NCBI GenBank assembly: GCA_965250225.1 | Contig: CBDFNQ010000033.1 | Span: 1-64,000, forward strand | Length of the DNA stretch: 64,000 bases | Origin: CBDEUK01 sp965250225 | GTDB taxonomy: Bacteria; Pseudomonadota; Gammaproteobacteria; Eutrophobiales; Eutrophobiaceae | Reading direction: 5' to 3' | Part shown: piece by piece, positions 32,072-40,296 of the stretch | Position numbering within the stretch: the stretch's first letter is position 1 | Layout: each line of letters starts with the position of its first letter | Made by a program: the position numbers and the translations under genes | Notes under the pieces: model-generated | Told to the model about the DNA's origin: nothing | The model's input: only the letters and a program-made list of their open reading frames with translations | Databases searched by the model: none

Positions 32072-32932
32072 GTGTCAGTAATGGCTGTAAATAATATAGA
32101 TGAAACATCTGTAGTAAGTGATGAATCAATTGATTACAAACTATTTTGTAATTTTCTTGAAGAGTCCTGTGGAATAACACTAGGTGACAATAAGGCATAT
32201 TTAATAAACAGTCGTTTAAGAGCAATCAAGGCGGCGCATAGCTTTTCCACTCTGATTGACATTGTGAACGCAATACGGAAGGGTGGTCAACAGGTATTGA
32301 AAGCTGAGTTGATAGATGCTATGACAACCAATGAAACATCTTGGTTTCGTGATAGTTATCCGTTTGATGTTTTGAAGGAGGAAATATTACCTGGACTGAA
32401 CAAATTATCATCCAAACCAAAAATCTGGTCAGCAGCGTGTTCTTATGGGCATGAACCCTATTCGATCAGTATTGCAATAGAGGAATATCTTGAAAAAAAT
32501 CCTGGCCAGTTTAGCCAGGACATTGAGGTTGTTGGTACAGATATTTCCCGTAAAGCTCTAGAGCAGGCGCGCGTAGGTGATTATGATGGTTTGGGTCTGG
32601 CACGTGGATTGAGTGATGAACGAAAGCGCAAATATTATTCAAATAGTGAAATAGGCATGCAGCTGATTGAAAAAATCAGACAGAGAGTACGCTTTCAGGA
32701 ATTTAATTTATTACAAAACTACAGCATTCTTGGACGTTTTGATGTGATCTATTGTCGTAATGTTCTCATCTATTTTTCCAATGAAAATAAATCCAGCATT
32801 TTGGATAAAATAGCCGGTATTCTGCAACCAAAAGGCTATTTGTTTCTGGGTGCTTCAGAACCCATTGCAAATTATAGCGATGCCTTTGAAATGGTGTCTT
32901 GTAGTCGCGGTGTGTATTATCGACATAAATAA
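32072..32932 (+). CDS. cheR: Chemotaxis protein methyltransferase CheR
   Basis: 286 residues from a GTG at 32072 (an in-frame ATG at 32081 is the alternative). An N-terminal all-helical domain is followed by a SAM methyltransferase: MTTNETSWFRDSYPFDVL, KIWSAACSYGHEPYSI (SAM loop), VVGTDISRKALEQA, and FDVIYCRNVLIYF. It methylates receptor glutamates. It follows cheV by 56 bases and is probably cotranscribed. Confidence 0.95.
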   Translation: MSVMAVNNIDETSVVSDESIDYKLFCNFLEESCGITLGDNKAYLINSRLRAIKAAHSFSTLIDIVNAIRKGGQQVLKAELIDAMTTNETSWFRDSYPFDVLKEEILPGLNKLSSKPKIWSAACSYGHEPYSISIAIEEYLEKNPGQFSQDIEVVGTDISRKALEQARVGDYDGLGLARGLSDERKRKYYSNSEIGMQLIEKIRQRVRFQEFNLLQNYSILGRFDVIYCRNVLIYFSNENKSSILDKIAGILQPKGYLFLGASEPIANYSDAFEMVSCSRGVYYRHK

Positions 32933-32960
32933 TCCTGTTGTGAAAATATTCTACTGAACC

Positions 32961-33014
32961 TTGCCACCTCTTGCCGTTCCTTGCCATCCTTGGGCATTTT
33001 TTGCCGCATTTGCC
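32961..33014. promoter_or_regulatory. Phased TTGCC decamer array, candidate enhancer-binding-protein site
   Basis: TTGCC occurs at 32961, 32971, 32981, 33001 and 33010, and a near-copy TTGGG at 32990. The spacings of 9-11 bp put all units on one helix face. The array ends 59 bp upstream of the flgB sigma-54 promoter, where enhancer sites for FleQ/FleR-type activators lie. Direct binding is inference. Confidence 0.55.
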
Positions 33015-33072
33015 ACCTTTTATTTTTATCTAACTATCTGTTTTAAAATGATATTCATATAAATTTTAATCT

Positions 33073-33088
33073 TGGCACAGGCCATGCA
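33073..33088 (+). promoter_or_regulatory. Sigma-54 promoter of the flgB operon
   Basis: TTGGCACAGGCCATGCA: the GG (33074-33075) and GC (33086-33087) are 10 bases apart, matching the -24/-12 consensus. The flgB ATG lies 35 bases downstream. Confidence 0.9.
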
Positions 33089-33122
33089 GATACTCATGCA
33101 AATAGATTTATAGGTGAACAGC

Positions 33123-33512
33123 ATGAATATCGACAACGCATTTGGAATACACGCACAGGCATTAATGTTGCGCTCACATAGAGCTGAATTACTTGCTTCC
33201 AATATGGCTAATGCCGATACGCCAAATTACAAGGCAAAGGATTTTGATTTTCAGGCAACCCTTGCCCGTTCTAAAAATGATCTGCCGGTTCTCGCAAATA
33301 CTCAACAACAACATATCCAGGCTGGTAATGCGAAGCTTGATAACGCACATATGCAATTTCGTTTACCGAGTCAACCTTCTCTTGATGGTAATACTGTTGA
33401 TGCAGATATTGAACGTTCAGAGTTCATGCAGAATTCTGTCATGTACCAGGCCAGTTTACGATTTTTGAATGGACGAGTATCAGGTTTATTAACCGCGATC
33501 AGAGGCGAATAG
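33123..33512 (+). CDS. flgB: Flagellar proximal rod protein FlgB
   Basis: 129 residues from the ATG at 33123 (AGGTGA upstream; a GTG at 33114 is less likely). The N-terminal rod/hook motif is HRAELLASNMANADTPNYKAKDFDF. FlgB forms the rod base near the MS ring. It is the first gene of flgBCDE behind the sigma-54 promoter. Confidence 0.96.
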   Translation: MNIDNAFGIHAQALMLRSHRAELLASNMANADTPNYKAKDFDFQATLARSKNDLPVLANTQQQHIQAGNAKLDNAHMQFRLPSQPSLDGNTVDADIERSEFMQNSVMYQASLRFLNGRVSGLLTAIRGE

Positions 33513-33514
33513 AA

Positions 33515-33931
33515 ATGGCCTTATTCAATATATTCAATATCGCTGGTTCAGCAATGAGTTCGCAATCGATTCGATTGAATACCACAGCCAGTAACATGGC
33601 CAATGCAGAAAGTGTTTCAAGTAGTTTGAATGAAACATACAAAGCAAGACATCCAGTATTTCAAACAACTTACACAGACTTTGTTAAAGGTGATGCAATC
33701 AGTGCGGGTGTCCGCGTTGCCGGGATTGTTGAAAGTGACGCACCATTAAGAACAATCTATAACCCAGATCATCCACAGGCAAATGAAGACGGCAATATTT
33801 TTCTACCAAATGTAAATGTGATGGAAGAAATGGCAGATATGATTTCAGCTTCCCGTTCGTATCAAAACAATGTGGAACTGATCAACACATCAAAAGAGAT
33901 GTTACTTAGAACACTTACTCTAGGTCAGTAG
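33515..33931 (+). CDS. flgC: Flagellar proximal rod protein FlgC
   Basis: 138 residues, starting 2 bases after flgB. N-terminal IAGSAMSSQSIRLNTTASNMANAES and C-terminal EMADMISASRSYQNNVELINTSKEMLLRTL are the paired terminal helices of rod proteins. Confidence 0.96.
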   Translation: MALFNIFNIAGSAMSSQSIRLNTTASNMANAESVSSSLNETYKARHPVFQTTYTDFVKGDAISAGVRVAGIVESDAPLRTIYNPDHPQANEDGNIFLPNVNVMEEMADMISASRSYQNNVELINTSKEMLLRTLTLGQ

Positions 33932-33965
33932 GTTAAGCAATGGAACCAATTACGGAAAAAATATT

Positions 33966-34640
33966 ATGATAGATTCAACCAAAGGTTTACCCTCAGAACT
34001 CCAGAACCTGGCCTTGCAAGAGACCAAACAGAAATCAACGAACGAGTTAGGCCAAACAGATTTTCTAGACCTGATGCTCACACAATTGCAAAATCAGGAT
34101 CCTTTAAATCCCCAGGATAGTGGTGATTTCCTTGCGCAGTTAGCACAGTTTGGGACTGTAAATGGAATTTCGGAATTACAAAATTCCTTCAGTGTACTTT
34201 CAGACCAATTACAATCTGGTCAGGCTTTACAGGCATCAACTTTGGTTGGCCGTAGTGTGCTTGTTGATGGCGATACTGGACAGTTAACCCAGGGATCACA
34301 ATTCAAGGGGGCGGTGAATGTCGATTCTTCTGTAGATAATTTGCTTATCAATATAACCGATGCAACTGGTCAACAAGTACAACAGCTCAATTTAGGTTTG
34401 CAGTCATCTGGTGTAAAGAACTTTATCTGGGATGGTAAAGATTCAAATGGCAACGTATTACCTTCAGGTGTTTATCAAATAAGTGCTATTGGACAGGTTG
34501 GTGGTGAAGAATTTTCTTTAAGTACATTGATTAATGCAAAAGTAGAAAGTGTAACCTTGGGTGGTAACGGTTCAGAACCATTATTAAATCTGGGTACAGC
34601 AGGTCTAGTTTCAATTAGTCAAGTCAATGAAGTAATGTAA
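33966..34640 (+). CDS. flgD: Hook-cap/scaffold protein FlgD
   Basis: 224 residues. The N-terminal FlgD signature is LGQTDFLDLMLTQLQNQDPLNPQDSGDFLAQLAQF. The C-terminal half contains FnIII/Tudor-like FlgD regions (FIWDGKDSNGNVLPSGVYQISA). It caps the growing hook during FlgE polymerisation and is then lost. Confidence 0.95.
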   Translation: MIDSTKGLPSELQNLALQETKQKSTNELGQTDFLDLMLTQLQNQDPLNPQDSGDFLAQLAQFGTVNGISELQNSFSVLSDQLQSGQALQASTLVGRSVLVDGDTGQLTQGSQFKGAVNVDSSVDNLLINITDATGQQVQQLNLGLQSSGVKNFIWDGKDSNGNVLPSGVYQISAIGQVGGEEFSLSTLINAKVESVTLGGNGSEPLLNLGTAGLVSISQVNEVM

Positions 34641-34675
34641 TTGATTATCAGATTCCCTATTAGGAGGGTGGAAAC

Positions 34676-35890
34676 ATGGCATTTCAAGTAGCAATAAGTG
34701 GTTTAAAAGCGGCATCTGGTGATCTGGATGTGATCTCTAATAACATTGCAAATTCGAACACAACTGGATTTAAAAAATCCCGTGCAGAGTTTGTGGACGT
34801 ATTTGCTGTAACCGGTTTAGGTGCAAGTAGTACAACTCCTGGTAGTGGTGTTCGTTTGGTGAATATAGCACAACAGTTTACTCAGGGTAATATTTCTTTC
34901 ACAGATAATAACCTTGATCTGGCCCTTAGTGGCCGTGGTTTTTTTATTGTCGATGATGGTGGAACTCAAAATTATACCCGTTCTGGCGCATTCGGTGTTG
35001 ATCGAAATGGTTTTATCGCTAATAGTCAGGGACACCAACTCATCGCATTTGGAGCTGACGCTGCTGGAAATATCACGGGTGCAACGGCACCTTTACAAGT
35101 GAATACGACTAATATTCCGCCTTCTGCAACGACAACGGCAACAGTGAATTTAAATCTTGATGCTTCTGCAACTCCACCCGCTGTAGGAACATTCAGTGCA
35201 ACGAATCCATTAAGTTTTAATAGTTCCACATCCACTACGATTTTTGATTCTTTGGGCAATTCACATCTGTCCACTTTTTATTATGTTAAGACAGCAACAG
35301 CCAACACATGGGATAGCTATTCATTTGTCGATGGAGTTCAGGTGGATGGGCCTGATACATTGGCGTTCTCAACATCAGGTGTTCTGACAACACCTGCTGG
35401 AGGTGTCATTACAACGCCTTCATTTACTCCCTCTGGTGGTGGTGCTGCACAAACCATAGCATTAGATTATTCTTCATCTACCCAATTTGGTATTCCATTC
35501 GCTGTTAACGCTCTTTCACAAAATGGTTTTACCACAGGACGATTGAGTAGTCTTGATATTGATTCTAACGGAATCATCTTTACTCGTTTTACCAATGGCC
35601 AATCACGAGTCGAAGGTCAGATTGCTTTAGCTGATTTTCCCAATCCACAAGGGTTACAACCTGTAAGTGATAGTTCATGGGGAGAAACATTTTCTTCCGG
35701 TGCAGTCGTAGTAGGTTCACCAGGTACTTCGAGTCTGGGATTAATTCAATCCGGTGCACTTGAGGAAGCTAATGTTGATTTATCAGAAGAGTTGGTAAAG
35801 ATGATTATTGCACAACGATCTTTTCAGGCCAATGCAGAAGTGATCCAGACTGCAGATGCAGTGACTCAAACGATCATTAATATAAGATAA
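34676..35890 (+). CDS. flgE: Flagellar hook protein FlgE
   Basis: 404 residues. N-terminal AISGLKAASGDLDVISNNIANSNTTGFKKSRAEF, a central variable hook domain rich in Thr/Ser, and a C-terminal rod-hook helix (LSEELVKMIIAQRSFQANAEVIQTADAVTQTIINI). The start has a strong ribosome site (GGAGGG). Confidence 0.96.
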   Translation: MAFQVAISGLKAASGDLDVISNNIANSNTTGFKKSRAEFVDVFAVTGLGASSTTPGSGVRLVNIAQQFTQGNISFTDNNLDLALSGRGFFIVDDGGTQNYTRSGAFGVDRNGFIANSQGHQLIAFGADAAGNITGATAPLQVNTTNIPPSATTTATVNLNLDASATPPAVGTFSATNPLSFNSSTSTTIFDSLGNSHLSTFYYVKTATANTWDSYSFVDGVQVDGPDTLAFSTSGVLTTPAGGVITTPSFTPSGGGAAQTIALDYSSSTQFGIPFAVNALSQNGFTTGRLSSLDIDSNGIIFTRFTNGQSRVEGQIALADFPNPQGLQPVSDSSWGETFSSGAVVVGSPGTSSLGLIQSGALEEANVDLSEELVKMIIAQRSFQANAEVIQTADAVTQTIINIR

Positions 35891-35966
35891 CAATAGACAG
35901 AAGAGTAATAACCAGTGACACAAAATCAGGATAACAACATCATGAGAACTGATAGGTAGAAAAAAT

Positions 35967-36707
35967 ATGGATCGCATGCTTTATCTCTCAATGGGTGCTG
36001 CTAAGAATACCTTAGTTGCTCAGACAGTGAATAGTCACAATCTGGCAAATGCTAGTACAACTGGTTTTCGTCAGGATTTATCACAATTTCGTAGTATGCC
36101 TGTTTTTGGAGAGGTCTTTCCCTCTCGTGTCTATGCTATGGAAGAAACCCCAGCAATAAATTTTGATTTTGGTGCAATAAACAGGACAGGAAATGATCTG
36201 GATGTGGCGATTAACGATCAGGGATTTTTTGTCGTGCAATCATTTGATGGTAGTGAGGCTTATAGTCGTCGCGGAGATTTCAGAGTCAATATAGCTGGCT
36301 TACTTGAAAATGGTGCAGGACAACTAGTTATGGGTGATGGTGGCCCGATTGCGATTCCTCAATCAGAGAAAATAGAAATTGGTACAGACGGCACCATTAC
36401 TTCACGGCCAACCGGGCAGGATGAAAAAACATTAGCAACCATTGGAAGGTTGCGATTGGTGAATCCTCCATTGGAACAATTAGTAAAAGGTGAAGATGGG
36501 TTGCTTCGTTTAAAAGACGGAACTCAGACACCAGATGACGCAGCAGTAACGGTGACGTCAGGTGGACTTGAAAGCAGCAACGTCAATGTGATCCAGTCCA
36601 TGATAAAAATGATCGAACTAGCACGCCAATTCGAGATGGACATAAAAGCCATGTCAACGGTCCAGGAAAATGATGAATATGCAACACGGATTCTTAGTTT
36701 TAGCTAA
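35967..36707 (+). CDS. flgF: Flagellar rod protein FlgF
   Basis: 246 residues. N-terminal MDRMLYLSMGAAKNTLVAQTVNSHNLANASTTGFR and C-terminal NVNVIQSMIKMIELARQFEMDIKAM are typical of FlgF. It is a proximal rod component between FlgC and FlgG. The 76-bp gap to flgE shows no promoter I can support. Confidence 0.95.
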   Translation: MDRMLYLSMGAAKNTLVAQTVNSHNLANASTTGFRQDLSQFRSMPVFGEVFPSRVYAMEETPAINFDFGAINRTGNDLDVAINDQGFFVVQSFDGSEAYSRRGDFRVNIAGLLENGAGQLVMGDGGPIAIPQSEKIEIGTDGTITSRPTGQDEKTLATIGRLRLVNPPLEQLVKGEDGLLRLKDGTQTPDDAAVTVTSGGLESSNVNVIQSMIKMIELARQFEMDIKAMSTVQENDEYATRILSFS

Positions 36708-36744
36708 GAATATTAGAAAACAAATATTACTTTGGAGATAGATT

Positions 36745-37530
36745 ATGGCACAGTCCCTTTGGGTTGCTAAAACCGGTCTGGATGCTCAACAAACACGTTT
36801 GTCGGTTATTTCAAATAATCTCGCGAACGTCAATACTATTGGTTTCAAAAAAGATCGAGCCGTTTTTAATGACTTAATCTATCAAACTATTCGTCAGCCA
36901 GGTGGCTCATCTTCGCAAAATACCGAGTTGCCTTCTGGTTTGCAGTTGGGCACGGGGGTCCGTGTTGTTGCGACTGAGAAATTACATTCACAAGGCAGTA
37001 TATCGCAGACAGAAAACCCATTAGATGTCGCTATTTCAGGCAATGGATTCTTTCAAATACTATTGCCCGATGGTGCTACAGCCTATACACGAGATGGTTC
37101 ATTTCAAAGAAATTCTCAAGGTCAGATGGTCACCGCTAACGGATTTTCAATCCAGCCGGCTCTTACTATTCCACCTGATACACAAACATTATCAATTGCG
37201 CAAGATGGCACAGTCAGTGCATTGATCTCCGGTAGTACCTCACCAACACAAATAGGCACTTTGCAAATTGCCGACTTTGTAAATCCCACAGGATTACAAT
37301 CCATTGGTGACAATCTGTTTAAAGAAACTGTTTCCAGTGGCACTGCGCAATCAGGGACTCCGGGTTTAACGGGATTGGGATTACTCATTCAAGGTTCGTT
37401 GGAAAGCTCTAATGTGAATGTGGTCGAAGAACTTGTCAATATGATAGAAACACAGAGGGCTTATGAGATGAACGCAAAGGCCATTGAAACGACAGATCAA
37501 ATGTTGCAGTTCGCAAGTAATACACTTTAA
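36745..37530 (+). CDS. flgG: Flagellar distal rod protein FlgG
   Basis: 261 residues, the usual FlgG length. SLWVAKTGLDAQQTRLSVISNNLANVNTIGFKKDRAVFNDL and SSNVNVVEELVNMIETQRAYEMNAKAIETTDQMLQF are near-consensus FlgG ends. Confidence 0.97.
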   Translation: MAQSLWVAKTGLDAQQTRLSVISNNLANVNTIGFKKDRAVFNDLIYQTIRQPGGSSSQNTELPSGLQLGTGVRVVATEKLHSQGSISQTENPLDVAISGNGFFQILLPDGATAYTRDGSFQRNSQGQMVTANGFSIQPALTIPPDTQTLSIAQDGTVSALISGSTSPTQIGTLQIADFVNPTGLQSIGDNLFKETVSSGTAQSGTPGLTGLGLLIQGSLESSNVNVVEELVNMIETQRAYEMNAKAIETTDQMLQFASNTL

Positions 37531-37549
37531 TTATGTCAGGTAAATCTTG

Positions 37550-38275
37550 ATGAAAAGACAACTGAATACAAAACTATATGCTTTACACGGATTACTATTC
37601 CTGTTGATCTTGAGTCTGACTGCATGCCAGTCCGCACCCAAAAGAGATCCAGAATTTGCCGCTGTGCGGCCACCTTTGCCGCCTGCCGAACCGGAAGGGA
37701 ATGGTGCGATATATCAGTCAGGTTTTGATGCGCGTTTTTTTGAAGATGTTAAAGCCAGGCGGGTTGGTGACATACTGACTGTGTTGCTCTCAGAAAATAC
37801 TTCTGCATCTAAAGATGCTGCTACGACACTGGAAAAAGATACAACGACTGATATTGATAACCCAACTATCTTTGGTACTTCACCGCAATTTGACCTGCCA
37901 GGATTTTTACCATTAGCCAACACAGCAAATGTGAATCTGGATAGTAATCTGCAATCGTCTCATGAGTTTGATGGCAGTGGTACCAGTAGCCAGAATAATA
38001 ATCTGACAGGCAGTATCAGTGTGTCAGTCATTGAGGTGTTTCCGAACGGCAACTTATATGTCCGAGGCGAAAAACGTGTGACCCTGAATCAGGGAAACGA
38101 ATACATTCGTATATCCGGTATTGTACGCCCTTCAGATGTTCTATCCGATAACACAATTCGATCCACACAGATTGCCGATGCTACATTGATGTATACGGGT
38201 GATGGTCCAACCAATGAAGCAAATGTGATTGGTTGGTTGGCTCGTTTCTTTATTAGTGCAGTGTTGCCATTTTAG
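37550..38275 (+). CDS. flgH: Flagellar L-ring lipoprotein FlgH
   Basis: 241 residues from the ATG at 37550 (an adjacent TTG is discounted). Signal peptide with lipobox LTAC at about residue 26. The L-ring family blocks are ARRVGDILTVLLSENTSASKDA, FPNGNLYVRGEKRVTLNQGNEYIRISGIVRP and the C-terminal GWLARFFISAVLPF. It forms the outer-membrane bushing. Confidence 0.96.
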   Translation: MKRQLNTKLYALHGLLFLLILSLTACQSAPKRDPEFAAVRPPLPPAEPEGNGAIYQSGFDARFFEDVKARRVGDILTVLLSENTSASKDAATTLEKDTTTDIDNPTIFGTSPQFDLPGFLPLANTANVNLDSNLQSSHEFDGSGTSSQNNNLTGSISVSVIEVFPNGNLYVRGEKRVTLNQGNEYIRISGIVRPSDVLSDNTIRSTQIADATLMYTGDGPTNEANVIGWLARFFISAVLPF

Positions 38276-38283
38276 TGGCTCTC

Positions 38284-39396
38284 ATGAAACAGAAAATAAA
38301 TCTTACACTGATAGTGTTATTACTGACTACACTAATTCCTGTTACTAGTTATGCAGATCGAATTAAAGATTTAGCACGTATAGCAGGGGTAAGGGATAAT
38401 CAGTTAATTGGTTACGGCATTGTCGTTGGACTGGATGGCACAGGTGATCAGACCAGCCAGACACCATTTACGACACAAAGCCTGGAAAACATGTTGCGGC
38501 AATTAGGTATAACTATGCCTCCTGGCACTAATCCACAATTGAAGAATATAGCAGCTGTTGTGATCAGTGCTAACTTGCCACCGTTTTCCAAACCTGGTCA
38601 AACGATTGATATTACTGTTTCATCAATTGGTAATGCAAAAAGTTTACGTGGCGGTAGTTTACTAGTGTCTCCATTAAAAGGTCTGGATGGAAAGGTTTAT
38701 GCTATAGCACAGGGCAATCTTGTTGTCGGTGGTTTTGGTGTTTCAAGCGATGATGGTTCCAGTATATCAGTGAACATACCCAGTGTTGGTCGTATACCAA
38801 ATGGCGCTACGGTAGAACGTTCGGTTGCAAATTCATTTGGGAAAGGTAATCACATTGTGTTGAATCTTCATCGTCCCGATTTTACCTCAGCCAACAGAAT
38901 GGTTGAGGCAATTAATAGAATAATTGGACAGGAAACGGCGGTAGCTTTGGATGCCACCTCTATTAAAGTACGCGCGCCTATTGATGTATCACAGAGGGTC
39001 GCCTTTGCATCGGTTATTGAAAATATTGATATGGCTCCAGCAGATGGTCCGGCCAGGGTGATTGTTAACTCCAGAACAGGCACGGTTGTTATTGGCAAAC
39101 ACGTTACGGTGACTGAAGCTGCGGTCTCACATGGTTCACTTGTTGTTACTATTAGTAATAACCCAATCATCAGTCAGCCAAACCCATTATCCGACGGTAC
39201 GACTGAGGTGGTACCAAATCAGGATATTAATGTTGAACAAGAAGATTCTCGAATGTTCTTATTTAATCCAGGTGTTTCACTGGATGATTTAGTGCGAGCA
39301 GTAAATCAAGTGGGCGCTGCTCCGGGTGATTTGGTTGCGATACTCGAAGCGTTGAAAGAAGCTGGCGCATTAAAAGCTGAACTTGTGATTATATGA
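38284..39396 (+). CDS. flgI: Flagellar P-ring protein FlgI
   Basis: 370 residues from the ATG at 38284. A GTG at 38275 overlapping the flgH stop is an alternative. Signal peptide LIVLLLTTLIPVTSYA, then the FlgI consensus RIKDLARIAGVRDNQLIGYGIVVGLDGTGDQT and the C-terminal LNDDLVRAVNQVGAAPGDLVAILEALKEAGAL-like end. It is assembled in the peptidoglycan layer with help from FlgA. Confidence 0.96.
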   Translation: MKQKINLTLIVLLLTTLIPVTSYADRIKDLARIAGVRDNQLIGYGIVVGLDGTGDQTSQTPFTTQSLENMLRQLGITMPPGTNPQLKNIAAVVISANLPPFSKPGQTIDITVSSIGNAKSLRGGSLLVSPLKGLDGKVYAIAQGNLVVGGFGVSSDDGSSISVNIPSVGRIPNGATVERSVANSFGKGNHIVLNLHRPDFTSANRMVEAINRIIGQETAVALDATSIKVRAPIDVSQRVAFASVIENIDMAPADGPARVIVNSRTGTVVIGKHVTVTEAAVSHGSLVVTISNNPIISQPNPLSDGTTEVVPNQDINVEQEDSRMFLFNPGVSLDDLVRAVNQVGAAPGDLVAILEALKEAGALKAELVII

Positions 39397-39405
39397 GCCT
39401 GCAAT

Positions 39406-40269
39406 ATGACCAGTGATTTTTCACAAGCAAAAATTTACTCAACCCTGGCGGGCTTAAGTGATTTAAAAATTTCAGCAAAAAGCAGATCGCCTGAGGCGCT
39501 CAATGAAGTAGCTACGCAATTTGAAGCCATGTTTATGCAGATGATGTTGAAAACCATGCGTGATGCAAATACATCTGATGCAATATTTGGTTCAAATCAG
39601 ATGCAGTTTTATCAGGATTTATACGATAAACAAATTTCTATGCATCTTTCTGAAAGAAAGAGTATGGGAATAGCAGATATTTTAATCAAACAATTAGGCG
39701 GCCTGTCAGAAAAATCAGAGACGCAGAGTCAACTAAACATTCTGTCAAAACCTGTTGCTTTTCCTGAAGTGGAGACAGTTGGCAAAAAGAAAGACGATAT
39801 AAAATTTGATAATCCAGAAGATTTCATTAATAAGTTAAATCCCCTGGCTGAAAAATATGCCAAAGAGCTTGGTGTAAAACCTGAGGTGTTGCTCGCACAA
39901 GCGGCTCTTGAAACAGGGTGGGGCAAAAAAATCATTCAATCTAAAGATGGAAATAGTTTTAATCTCTTTGGTATTAAATCCAGTTCTAACTGGGAGGGTG
40001 AAAGTGCAAGAGTAAAAACCCTGGAACATAAAGATGGCCAAATGCGATATGAGTCATCTGCATTTCGTGCCTATTCTTCATTTGAAGATAGTTTTGCAGA
40101 TTATGTTTCGCTGATTAAAAATAATTCACGTTATGAGAAGGCATTAGATAAGACAAATAACTCCAGTCTGTATGTTAAAGAATTACAAAATGCAGGCTAT
40201 GCGACTGATCCGCACTATGCCAAAAAGATCATAAGTATTCTGAAAAGTAATGAATTTCCAACGGGGTAA
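39406..40269 (+). CDS. flgJ: Rod-capping peptidoglycan hydrolase FlgJ
   Basis: 287 residues with both standard domains. An N-terminal rod-binding domain (EVATQFEAMFMQMMLKTMRDAN) is followed by a C-terminal glucosaminidase/muramidase (~135-285) with LLAQAALETGWGKKI (catalytic Glu), SFNLFGIKSSSNWEG and a terminal YATDPHYAKKIISIL. It opens the peptidoglycan for the rod. Confidence 0.95.
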   Translation: MTSDFSQAKIYSTLAGLSDLKISAKSRSPEALNEVATQFEAMFMQMMLKTMRDANTSDAIFGSNQMQFYQDLYDKQISMHLSERKSMGIADILIKQLGGLSEKSETQSQLNILSKPVAFPEVETVGKKKDDIKFDNPEDFINKLNPLAEKYAKELGVKPEVLLAQAALETGWGKKIIQSKDGNSFNLFGIKSSSNWEGESARVKTLEHKDGQMRYESSAFRAYSSFEDSFADYVSLIKNNSRYEKALDKTNNSSLYVKELQNAGYATDPHYAKKIISILKSNEFPTG

Positions 40270-40296
40270 ATTGACTTAACAAGAAGGTAGTATGAT

